A stretch of 40,378 nt of DNA, taken from Bacteroidota bacterium. Lineage in GTDB: Bacteria > Bacteroidota > Ignavibacteria > Ignavibacteriales > Ignavibacteriaceae. A model generated the notes under the pieces. The model saw nothing but the letters and a program-made list of their open reading frames with translations. It ran no database searches and was not told the DNA's origin. A program made the translations under genes and the position numbers. Each line of letters opens with the position of its first letter. Positions within the stretch are counted from its first letter, which is position 1. The DNA is taken from contig JAEXTA010000163.1 of assembly GCA_023453665.1 (NCBI GenBank), forward strand, positions 1 to 40,378, in the 5' to 3' direction. Positions 1 through 7,752 of the stretch are shown here, piece after piece.

Positions 1-442
1 ATTCTGTTGCTGCGTATAAATGACGGGCAGACAATGTTTCATTTACCCTTAAAAATGATTCACGTAGTTCAGGATCGGCTACGGTAATTTTGGAATAAAT
101 TTCCTGTTCTTTAAGGTAAGCCAGTATAACTTTTCTTCTGTTCCATTCCTGTTCTTTGACATAGTTATTATCAGCAAATAAATTTTCATTGGAATCATAT
201 TCATACAACAATATTTCATTTATCATATTGTTAAGAATTGCTTCACGGATTTGGAGATTGTCTTTGTTGTCTGTAGAAGTGATGAAATTATTATAACGCT
301 GTTTGAATTCGGTAAGCGAAATTTTATGTGTTCCGATTGAAGCCAGAACCCGATCATCGCCTGATTTAATTTCTGCACTTAGAGCTGATGAGCAGATAAA
401 AATTACAAACAAAATCAGATTTATTTTATTTCTCTCGTACAT
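1..442 (-). CDS. Parvulin/SurA-like peptidyl-prolyl isomerase, 5' part only
   Basis: Partial gene: it starts with ATG at 442-440 and runs off the left edge, giving 147 residues. Residues 1-23 form a signal peptide (hydrophobic ILFVIFICSSALSA), so the product is exported, probably to the periplasm. Residues 33-120 are a helical, charged segment beginning VLASIGTHKISLTEFKQRY, which resembles the SurA/PpiD-type chaperone N-terminus (the 'G..I....F...' opening seen in SurA_N domains). Residues 139-143 (ARHLY) look like the start of a parvulin domain, which typically opens with ARHIL; that domain lies outside the window. Inferred role: folding of outer-membrane or secreted proteins. Upstream there is no good Shine-Dalgarno site. 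The gene is divergent from the S9 peptidase at 809, with a 366-base gap. A truncated sequence limits confidence in the exact family. Confidence 0.72.
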   Translation of the reverse strand, partial: MYERNKINLILFVIFICSSALSAEIKSGDDRVLASIGTHKISLTEFKQRYNNFITSTDNKDNLQIREAILNNMINEILLYEYDSNENLFADNNYVKEQEWNRRKVILAYLKEQEIYSKITVADPELRESFLRVNETLSARHLYAATE

Positions 443-808
443 ACTTCGACTATACTTAAATCACCGTTGGTCCGGTGTAAGTAATTAAAGCATAGCTTAG
501 GATTTTTTGCTCAACCGTAAAAATCTTTTCGCTATGTTAATCCCTCAATTTTGTATTAATGCTTAAACTGTTAATAAATTTATAACCATTTACGACGTTA
601 ATTTACTCGATAAAAAATCAATAATAAAGATTTTGAAACTTCAGATTACTTAACCGGTTAAGTTAGTTTGATTATCTTTTCAAATAAAGACTTTTTCTTT
701 CTATTCAAAAATAATTATCGATAAGTGAATGAAAAATTAAGTTCCGTTTTTGTACAGGAAATTACTAATTTCTGTGTACTAACTATGTAATCTTTTTGGG
801 AGTCTAAT
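443..808. other. Intergenic region between divergent genes, with palindromes
   Basis: This 366-base AT-rich stretch separates the minus-strand parvulin-like gene from the plus-strand S9 peptidase and must hold both promoters. Visible structure: a small hairpin at 462-477 (CACCG, six-base loop, CGGTG); a perfect 16-base palindrome at 648-663; a ten-base palindrome TTATCGATAA at 715-724; and an imperfect inverted repeat at 752-779 (GTACAGGAAATT against AATTTCTGTGTAC). The ribosome-binding site GGGAG at 798-802 serves the gene at 809. No open frame here looks coding. Confidence 0.6.
648..663. promoter_or_regulatory. Perfect 16-base palindrome, candidate operator
   Basis: ACTTAACCGGTTAAGT is a perfect palindrome with a CG-centred core, about 145 bases upstream of the S9 peptidase start. 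The symmetry and central CCGG suit a dimeric repressor or activator (LacI-type operators share this form), but the regulator is unknown and none is encoded nearby. It is too short and lacks a loop, so it is unlikely to be a terminator. Confidence 0.35.
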
Positions 809-2998
809 ATGCGATCAATAAAAGTATTTATCTGTGCGCTGACCTTTTTTATTATCTACTTTCCCGGTTTGTACTCACAGGAAAAACAACTTACATACCA
901 GCAAGCTTATACCGGGGGTACGCCAAGATTATTTACTCCCCTTCCGCAATTAAAAGGATGGTTTGATGAGAAAAATTATTTGCAGATTAAACGGACTTCA
1001 GATGAATTTGCGCTCTTAAAAATAAATGCTGAAACCGGAGATGAACAAAAACTGCTGGACTATAAGGAGGTAAATAAAAAATTACCCGATGGTTTTGCGA
1101 TTGAAAGAGCTAATGAAAATTCTCCTGACTATTCTCATTTTTTATTTAACATGAAGAATGATATTTATTACTACTCCATAAAAACCAATACATTTAAACA
1201 ACTCACAAACTCTCCTGAAGTTGAAGAAATGAATCCATCGTTTTCCCCGGACTTTAAAAAAATTGCTTTTACCAGAGAACACAATCTGTATGTTATCGAT
1301 ATCAACTCAGGAAATGAAACACAATTAACAACAGATGGAGGAGGATTAATTTACAACGGCTACGCCTCTTGGGTTTATATGGAAGAAATTCTCGGCAGAT
1401 CAACAAACTATAAAGCTTACTGGTGGTCTCCCAATAGCAGCATGATAGCTTATCTTAGAACCGATGATTCTCCCGTTCCCGAGTTTCCTATTTATAATGC
1501 TGATGGTGTACATGGTGAACTGGAAGTTATGAGATACCCAAAACCTGGTGATCCGAATCCGATTGTTAAAATGGGTATTGTTCAGTTAAAAAATGCTAAA
1601 ACAACCTGGCTTAATTTTCAGGAGAATACCGATCAATATATTGCCTGGCCGTTCTGGACCAATGACAGCAAACAGCTTTTTGTACAATGGGTTAACAGGG
1701 GGCAGGATAACATAAAAATCTTTTCAGCCGATCCGTCTAACGGAAAAATCAAAGAGATCTATGATGAAAAACAACTTTCGTGGGTTGAGTTCTTTGAGGA
1801 TCTTTACTTACTGAAAAACGGCAAAGGGTTTATACTCAGAAGTGATAAATCCGGCTGGTCTAATCTTTACTATTATGATATGAAGGGAAAATTGATCAGT
1901 ACTCTTACAAATGTTGAGTGGAGTATAACTGACATTCATTTCGTCGATGAAAAAAATGGTATTGTTTACTTTCATGGCTCGGGTGAAAATTCAACTGAAA
2001 CACATTTGTTCCAGGTGGATCTGAAGACACAATCCATTGAACAAATAACCACTAACGAAGGAACACACAAATGTACTGTATCACCCGGTGCAAAATATTT
2101 TCTCGAAAGATTCAGCAACATCACAACCCCAACGGTTTTGCAGGTCAAAACCATTGATGGATCATCAATAAGAGAAATCGGCAATCAATACAACGAAACT
2201 ATTGAAGAATATAATCTTAGTGAAACCGAAATATTCACAGTTCCCACAAATGATGGTTTTGAACTTCCGGTAAAATGGATACTTCCTCCCGATTTTGATG
2301 AATCAAAAAAATACCCTGTTCTGTTTTCAGTATATGGCGGACCTGGTGGAGCAGATGTAAAAAATTCATACTCAACATATTTAGGGCCTCAGTATATGGC
2401 TCAAAATGGTATTATACAGGTAATAGCAGACCATCGCGGCTCTGAACATTTTGGGAAAAAAGGAAAATCAATGATGCATAGATATCTTGGTAAATGGGAA
2501 ATTGAAGATTACATAACTGTTGTAAAATGGCTAAGAGAAAAAGAATTTATTGACGAAACAAAAATTGGAATAACCGGCGGAAGTTATGGAGGATATGTTA
2601 CCTGCATGGCAATGACGGCAGGTGCTGAATATTTTACTCACGGTATTGCTGAATTTTCCGTAACTGACTGGCAGCTATACGATAACGTTTATACCGAAAG
2701 ATTTATGGATTCTCCGGAGGAAAATCCCGACGGTTACAAAAATGGTTCAGCAATTACTCATGCAGAAAAATACAAAGGTAAATTACTTCTGATTCATGGA
2801 ACTATGGATGATAATGTTCATATGCAAAACACTATACAACTGGTTGATAAACTTCAGGATCTTAATAAAGATTTTGAATTGATGTTATACCCGAATGAAA
2901 GACACGGCTGGGGACCGCCAAAATATTTTCATTCTGCTAAACTTACAACACAATTCTGGTTCAGACATTTTCTGAATAAGGAATTTAAAATTGAATAG
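809..2998 (+). CDS. Secreted dipeptidyl-peptidase IV (S9B) family serine peptidase
   Basis: A 729-residue prolyl-type exopeptidase that would release N-terminal dipeptides from peptides in the periplasm or outside the cell. Residues 1-23 are a signal peptide ending LYSQ. Residues about 40-480 are the beta-propeller; WVYMEE at 188-193 keeps the Glu-Glu pair that binds the substrate N-terminus in DPP-IV. Residues about 500-729 are the alpha/beta-hydrolase domain with the triad Ser592 (GGSYGGY), Asp667 (HGTMDDNVH) and His699 (ERHGWG). Asn669 matches the active-site Asn of DPP-IV. Length is normal for the family. The start is supported by GGGAG six bases upstream. The next gene follows after 73 bases on the same strand. 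The family assignment is secure; the precise cleavage preference is inferred. Confidence 0.95.
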   Translation: MRSIKVFICALTFFIIYFPGLYSQEKQLTYQQAYTGGTPRLFTPLPQLKGWFDEKNYLQIKRTSDEFALLKINAETGDEQKLLDYKEVNKKLPDGFAIERANENSPDYSHFLFNMKNDIYYYSIKTNTFKQLTNSPEVEEMNPSFSPDFKKIAFTREHNLYVIDINSGNETQLTTDGGGLIYNGYASWVYMEEILGRSTNYKAYWWSPNSSMIAYLRTDDSPVPEFPIYNADGVHGELEVMRYPKPGDPNPIVKMGIVQLKNAKTTWLNFQENTDQYIAWPFWTNDSKQLFVQWVNRGQDNIKIFSADPSNGKIKEIYDEKQLSWVEFFEDLYLLKNGKGFILRSDKSGWSNLYYYDMKGKLISTLTNVEWSITDIHFVDEKNGIVYFHGSGENSTETHLFQVDLKTQSIEQITTNEGTHKCTVSPGAKYFLERFSNITTPTVLQVKTIDGSSIREIGNQYNETIEEYNLSETEIFTVPTNDGFELPVKWILPPDFDESKKYPVLFSVYGGPGGADVKNSYSTYLGPQYMAQNGIIQVIADHRGSEHFGKKGKSMMHRYLGKWEIEDYITVVKWLREKEFIDETKIGITGGSYGGYVTCMAMTAGAEYFTHGIAEFSVTDWQLYDNVYTERFMDSPEENPDGYKNGSAITHAEKYKGKLLLIHGTMDDNVHMQNTIQLVDKLQDLNKDFELMLYPNERHGWGPPKYFHSAKLTTQFWFRHFLNKEFKIE

Positions 2999-3071
2999 TT
3001 GTATTTATTCGCTGGCAGATTTATAGTAAGTGTAAAGAAGCTTTTAAAATCGAATAACTTGAGAATATAAA

Positions 3072-4529
3072 ATGAAAATAATTAGCAGGTACTTCATTGT
3101 ATTAATTTTTATTTCGTTAACTGTTTCAATATTTCCGCAAACAGGTAAACCTCAATACAACTTAAGATGTGAACGTGCGGGGAACTACATCGGAGACATT
3201 AAAGTTGAATTGTTTCCATTAATAGCTCCCTTACATACTCATAATTTTGATAGTCTTGTTAGCATACAATTTTTTGATACGACTGCATTTCATCGTGTGG
3301 TACCTAATTTTGTAATACAAGGTGGTGATCCCAATTCCAGGCATGGCGATCCATCCACCTGGGGATTTGGTGATTCAACTCAAACAAACGTACCGGCAGA
3401 ATTCAGCAATGTAAATCACGCCCGCGGAATTTTGGGTGCGGCAAGGGATGTTGATATAAATAGCGCCAACTCGCAATTCTTTATAAACGTTGTTGAAAAC
3501 TCCGGCTTAAACGGCCTGTATACAGTCTACGGAAGAGTGTATGAAGGGATGAATATCGCAGATAATATCGTTAATTCACCAACTGTTCCGGGTACTGAAA
3601 GACCAGTAGAAAAAATTGAGATGTTTGTTACATATATCGGAATGAATAATTCAGTACCTGCTACCCCAGTACTTATTTCCCCGGCAAACGGTTTGGTCGA
3701 TGTAGTTAATGCTTTAAATTTTCAGTGGTCAGCAGACAATGAATCAGTTCTTTTCCGTTTTCAAATCTCTGAGGATTCTACCTTTACAAATACCCAGCTT
3801 GACACTCTGATTGGTGTCCGAAGTTCTCTTAGAGGAAATTTTGAACAGGGCTTGAAAAAATTTTATTGGAGAGTTCAGGCAAATAATGGCGGGAACTTAA
3901 GTGATTTTTCAGAAACGCGAAACTTTACAACGGGAATTGCTGCCCCAATTCTTACAACCCCACCTGATAGTGCAATAAATGTTTCCGTTAATCCTGATTT
4001 TGCATGGCAGACTGTTGACGGGGCAGAAACTTACAGAATTCAGATAGCAACAACTGGTTCATTTGTCGGTGCAGGACTTATAATAAATACAACCGGACTA
4101 ACAGATACTACATTTAGTGCGACTAATCTTCAATTAAATAAAAAATATTTTTGGCGGGTTCGGGGAATAACCCCTAGTTATGAAGGCACATATTCAAAAG
4201 TAAGAACTTTTACTACCACAGCAACCGTTGATGTTACAGATAAGAACCAGAATCACGAGTATGAATTACTCCAAAACTATCCTAATCCATTTAATCCTTC
4301 GACGGAAATAACATTTTCAATTATGAACAGAGAACATGTTACATTAAAAGTATATGATGTTCTTGGAAGAGAAATAATCACACTGGTAAATGAAAATTTA
4401 GATGCCGGAGTTCATAAGGTTAAACTTGAATTAAATAATATTTTAATAGCATCATCTAGCGGAGTTTATTTTTACAAATTAACTGCCGGTTCATTTGTTG
4501 AAACAAAAAAAATGTTGCTGATTAAATGA
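3072..4529 (+). CDS. Secreted cyclophilin-type PPIase with Fn3-like domains and T9SS sorting domain
   Basis: A 485-residue modular protein. Residues 1-22 are a signal peptide (ending IFPQ). Residues about 28-190 are a cyclophilin domain: FHRV at 73-76, Phe80 and QGGD at 83-86 reproduce the Arg/Phe/Gln active-site spacing of cyclophilin A (Arg55, Phe60, Gln63), and SANSQFF at 131-137 is the second signature. The Trp of human CypA is replaced by Leu, common in bacteria. Residues about 195-385 hold two fibronectin III-like beta-sandwich repeats (each opening with P.L..P..G/S..V..NP and ending in FTT). Residues about 398-485 are a T9SS type A sorting domain (NYPNPFNPST, ending KKMLLIK). The protein should therefore cross the outer membrane and be released or anchored on the surface, which is unusual for a prolyl isomerase. 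It may be co-transcribed with the S9 peptidase 73 bases upstream. Confidence 0.93.
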   Translation: MKIISRYFIVLIFISLTVSIFPQTGKPQYNLRCERAGNYIGDIKVELFPLIAPLHTHNFDSLVSIQFFDTTAFHRVVPNFVIQGGDPNSRHGDPSTWGFGDSTQTNVPAEFSNVNHARGILGAARDVDINSANSQFFINVVENSGLNGLYTVYGRVYEGMNIADNIVNSPTVPGTERPVEKIEMFVTYIGMNNSVPATPVLISPANGLVDVVNALNFQWSADNESVLFRFQISEDSTFTNTQLDTLIGVRSSLRGNFEQGLKKFYWRVQANNGGNLSDFSETRNFTTGIAAPILTTPPDSAINVSVNPDFAWQTVDGAETYRIQIATTGSFVGAGLIINTTGLTDTTFSATNLQLNKKYFWRVRGITPSYEGTYSKVRTFTTTATVDVTDKNQNHEYELLQNYPNPFNPSTEITFSIMNREHVTLKVYDVLGREIITLVNENLDAGVHKVKLELNNILIASSSGVYFYKLTAGSFVETKKMLLIK

Positions 4530-4599
4530 AGCAGTTGCTCAATCAGAAGTCTTGCAAAGCGGGAATATTGATAAAATAGAGATGATGAAATAATCGGGT

Positions 4600-5367
4600 T
4601 CAAACAGAAAATGTTTTTCTCATAATGTTTCCATATCTCTGGCTTATTGGAAATGGTGCGGCAATGTTTCTCAGGTGAACATTATAACTTCTGAACCCTG
4701 ACTTTTCAATTTTTTCCAAGTACGTCATATTAACAATAGTGGCACGATGAATTCTCAAAAAATTATTTGCAGGTAAAGTTTCCACCCAGTTTCTAATTGA
4801 CTTTCGTACAATAATCTTGCATCCATCTTCTGTAAGAACTTTTGAATATTCCTTTAGAGCAGTGATACAAATAATACTTGCAAATTCAATCAGCTTTAGT
4901 TTTGTACCAATCTTTATTAAAATGTGGTCCGGGCTCCTGGATTGATTTGAAAAGGCATTTTCAGTTGAAATTATTCTTTCTGTTAATTTCTCTTTTATTA
5001 CTTCGATTTTTCTTAATCTTTTTTTTATTGAAGCCAGCAGAGTTTCCCCATAAAATGGTTTAACCAGAACATCATCTGCCCCTAGTTCCATTGCCGCTCT
5101 TATATGTGCAGGCAGTCCGGTCGAAGTAATGATCAAGAGCGGGATACATTCTGTAGATGTGTTATCATTAAGAGCTTTAATTATTTTTAGTTCTTTTTCG
5201 TAACTGTCAACTGCAGATATAATTAAATCAGGCAAATATCTTTTAGCAATTTTTAAACCATCGGTCTCTCCTGCAGTTATATAAGTTTTAAATCCTGAAG
5301 TTTCCAAAACATTCTGGAATTCAAAATCCTGTTCCTGGTTACTCTGTATGATCAGTATTTTTTTCAA
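4600..5367 (-). CDS. LytTR-family DNA-binding regulator with degenerate receiver domain
   Basis: A 255-residue two-domain regulator. Residues 1-120 have the receiver fold (MKKILII start, PDLII at 46-50, LGADDVLVKPF at 95-105 with the conserved Lys103). However, the acidic pair after the first strand is Gln8-Ser9, and the phosphoacceptor position after DLIIS is Ala52, with the nearest Asp two residues later at 54. Residues about 150-255 are a LytTR DNA-binding domain (FLRIHRATIVNM is diagnostic). The protein probably binds direct-repeat promoter sites, but normal Asp phosphorylation and Mg2+ binding look impossible. It is a lone gene, convergent with the cyclophilin gene (70-base gap), and no sensor kinase adjoins it. 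LytTR identity is secure; phosphorylation-independent control is inferred from the missing residues. Confidence 0.9.
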   Translation of the reverse strand: MKKILIIQSNQEQDFEFQNVLETSGFKTYITAGETDGLKIAKRYLPDLIISAVDSYEKELKIIKALNDNTSTECIPLLIITSTGLPAHIRAAMELGADDVLVKPFYGETLLASIKKRLRKIEVIKEKLTERIISTENAFSNQSRSPDHILIKIGTKLKLIEFASIICITALKEYSKVLTEDGCKIIVRKSIRNWVETLPANNFLRIHRATIVNMTYLEKIEKSGFRSYNVHLRNIAAPFPISQRYGNIMRKTFSV

Positions 5368-5544
5368 CTATAAACCGTAAGAGGAATAATATCAGTAAAA
5401 ACGATTAATGTAAAATTAGTTTGATGCGGCTGATGAAACAAATATTAAATTATTTATTCAATAAGTGCAGAGATACTTTACATTCTCATTTACAACAGAT
5501 ATGTCGCGCTGGTTGATAATTCTGTTTATACCTCTGATACTAAT

Positions 5545-5570
5545 ATCTAAAATTGTTTAGATGATTTTTT
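5545..5570 (+). terminator. Terminator-like hairpin in the leader of the porin-amt operon
   Basis: ATCTAAA (5545-5551) and TTTAGAT (5556-5562) form a seven-base stem with an ATTG loop, followed two bases later by six T residues (5565-5570). It reads as a weak intrinsic terminator on the plus strand, yet no plus-strand gene lies before it back to 4529. It sits 80 bases upstream of the porin start, so it may be a leader attenuator or simply chance AT structure; the stem has only one G/C pair. Confidence 0.25.
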
Positions 5571-5649
5571 AACTGTGTGCATTTTTTTTGAAGCCTCATT
5601 TAAAAATCTTAAACAACAAAGCATAAATATTATATAGAGGGGTACTCTT

Positions 5650-6384
5650 ATGATTTTTTCTTTCAGGAATCTTTTCGCGGCTATTCTGATATGTGCTTCA
5701 ACCATTTCATTTGCGCAAGACCTGAGTGTTAACACCGGAGCTGATGTAGTCAGCCGCTACATCTGGCGCGGAATAAACGTTAACGACGCAGCAAACCTTC
5801 AACCTTCACTCTCATTATCTGTTTCAGGATTCAGCGTTGGTTTCTGGGGTTCTTATAGTTTAACAAACAATCCAGTTTCAAACACATTTGACCATGAAGT
5901 TGACACCTGGTTAGGTTACACCTATACATTTGAAAGTGGAATGAGTATAGGTGCACTGGTTACTGATTACTACTTCCCTAACACCGGAATTAAATGGGGA
6001 AACTTCAATGATTATGATGACCCTGATGGCGCGGGCGCTCATACCATAGAAGGCGGTATTATTATCAAAGGCTGTTCAACTTTTCCGCTTTCAATTTCAG
6101 GATTTATGAATTTTTATAACGATGCCGGAAACAACACATATTTCCAATTGGATTATCCTGTTACTGTTGCAGAAGTTCCGTTAAACTTTTTTATAGGCGC
6201 ATCAGCCGGAAGTAAGGAAAATCCCGGCTATTATGGAACAGAAAAATTGAATGTTACAAATATTGGAGTTAAAGCAACAAAATCCGTTAAGATAACTGAA
6301 GATTTTTCGTTACCTGTTTCTGCAACTTTTTTAGTTAATCCAAGGACTGAAATTTCTTACATCATTTTCGGATTAACATTTTAA
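5650..6384 (+). CDS. TorF-family putative porin / outer-membrane protein
   Basis: A 244-residue exported protein with a signal peptide at residues 1-22 (LLFAAILICAS-like core ending ISFA, QD after the cut). The mature part begins with the family pattern SVNTGADVVSRYIWRGI, followed by alternating hydrophobic strands typical of a small outer-membrane beta-barrel (conserved 'TorF family putative porin'). It carries many aromatic residues at strand ends and finishes with Phe (GLTF), the usual C-terminal outer-membrane signature. The start ATG is preceded by AGAGGGG. The Amt transporter gene follows after 37 bases, so the two are probably one operon in which the barrel admits ammonium or small amines across the outer membrane; that role is inferred from context only. 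Confidence 0.82.
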   Translation: MIFSFRNLFAAILICASTISFAQDLSVNTGADVVSRYIWRGINVNDAANLQPSLSLSVSGFSVGFWGSYSLTNNPVSNTFDHEVDTWLGYTYTFESGMSIGALVTDYYFPNTGIKWGNFNDYDDPDGAGAHTIEGGIIIKGCSTFPLSISGFMNFYNDAGNNTYFQLDYPVTVAEVPLNFFIGASAGSKENPGYYGTEKLNVTNIGVKATKSVKITEDFSLPVSATFLVNPRTEISYIIFGLTF

Positions 6385-6421
6385 ATAGCTAAAAAAATCA
6401 TTTCAAAATAAGGAACGTTTT

Positions 6422-7642
6422 ATGTTTGATACTGGTAGTACCGGCTTTATGCTGATAGCAACAAGCCTTGTAATGCTTATGACACCGGGACTTGCTTTTT
6501 TTTACGGCGGACTTGTAGGCAGAAAAAATGTTTTGGCAATAATGATACAGAGTTTCGTTTCACTTGGATGGACAACAGTTATCTGGTTTGCATTTGGTTA
6601 CTCATTATGTTTTAGCGGTGGCGAAGGTGCAATATTTGGAAATTTTGATATGGCATTTCTTGCTGGTACTGATTTAAATTCAATCTTTACAGGTAACAAT
6701 CAGATTCCACTTTATGTTTTTTGTTTATACCAAATGATGTTTGCAATAATAACACCTGCGTTGATTACAGGTGCATTCGCAAACAGAGTTAGATTTCCGG
6801 CTTACATGTTATTTCTCACATTCTGGCTGGTTCTTGTTTACTTCCCGTTAGTGCATATGATTTGGGGCGGTGGTCTATTAGCGCAATGGGGAGTTCTGGA
6901 TTTTGCCGGTGGAATCGTTGTTCATGCTAGTGCGGGAATGGCTGCGCTTGCGGCAGTTTTTTATGTCGGAAAAAGAAATGTTGCTGAAAGAGGCCCACAC
7001 AGTATTCCTCTTGTTGCGCTTGGAACAGGTTTACTTTGGTTTGGCTGGTATGGTTTTAATGCCGGTAGTGAACTTCAGGTTGATGCTATCACCGGACTTG
7101 CATTTTTAAATACCGATGTTGCTGCATCATTTGCCGCAATAACATGGTTGATTCTTGCATGGACTTTAGAAAAGAAACCTAAGTTTGTCGGGTTGTTAAC
7201 AGGAGCTGTAGCTGGTTTAGCTACGATAACACCGGCTGCAGGTTTTATTACAGTTCAGCATGCAGCTATAATTGGAATAATCGCCGGGTTGGTTTGTTAC
7301 TTTGCTGTTTCATTAAAAAATAAAATGCAGTGGGATGATGCACTGGACGTTTGGGGTGTGCATGGTGTGGGCGGTTCACTTGGAGTAATTATGCTTGGCT
7401 TGTTTGCCACAGGTACGGTAAATCCAATGGTAACAACAAATGGATTATTTACCGGCGGTGGTTTTGAATTTTTCTGGAAACAATTGATTACAGTACTCGG
7501 TGTTTGTTTATATGCTTTTGTTTTTTCTTATGTAATGCTCTGGTTAATTAACTTTATTACCCCGGTTAAAGTTACCAAAGAAGAAGAAGCCGCTGGTTTA
7601 GACAGTTCATTACACGGTGAACTGGCTTACGATCAGGATTAA
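6422..7642 (+). CDS. amt: Ammonium transporter, Amt family
   Basis: A 406-residue inner-membrane channel with eleven predicted hydrophobic segments. It moves ammonium into the cytoplasm. The twin pore histidines are present: His168 (FAGGIVVHASAG) and His314 (WGVHGVGG), together with Asp160 and Trp148 (MIWGG) of the recruitment site, in positions that match E. coli AmtB numbering closely. TPGLAFFYGGLVGRKN at 21-36 is the family's N-terminal signature. There is no cleavable signal peptide. The cytoplasmic tail (DSSLHGELAYDQD) is the usual short HGE-type tail. It lies 37 bases after the porin gene and is followed by a strong inverted repeat. No glnK gene, the usual partner, is adjacent. Confidence 0.97.
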   Translation: MFDTGSTGFMLIATSLVMLMTPGLAFFYGGLVGRKNVLAIMIQSFVSLGWTTVIWFAFGYSLCFSGGEGAIFGNFDMAFLAGTDLNSIFTGNNQIPLYVFCLYQMMFAIITPALITGAFANRVRFPAYMLFLTFWLVLVYFPLVHMIWGGGLLAQWGVLDFAGGIVVHASAGMAALAAVFYVGKRNVAERGPHSIPLVALGTGLLWFGWYGFNAGSELQVDAITGLAFLNTDVAASFAAITWLILAWTLEKKPKFVGLLTGAVAGLATITPAAGFITVQHAAIIGIIAGLVCYFAVSLKNKMQWDDALDVWGVHGVGGSLGVIMLGLFATGTVNPMVTTNGLFTGGGFEFFWKQLITVLGVCLYAFVFSYVMLWLINFITPVKVTKEEEAAGLDSSLHGELAYDQD

Positions 7643-7658
7643 TATTTATAAACTATTC

Positions 7659-7699
7659 AACAAACCTTCAGTGTTTAAAATAAATGCTGAAGGTTTGTT
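7659..7699 (+). terminator. Inverted repeat after amt, probable terminator
   Basis: AACAAACCTTCAG (7659-7671) and CTGAAGGTTTGTT (7687-7699) are perfect complements, giving a 13-base stem with a 15-base loop, 17 bases after the amt stop codon. There is no immediate T-run, though the next 30 bases are pyrimidine-rich. It most likely ends the porin-amt transcript. Confidence 0.6.
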
Positions 7700-7752
7700 C
7701 ATGTAGCTCTCCTTTCCCTATTTTTGCCTATCACAAAATCAGAGTATAATAA

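Noticed and set aside
7745..7750. TATAAT directly before the ettA start codon
   Set aside because: Only two bases separate it from ATG, so transcription would begin inside the gene; more likely AT-rich chance.
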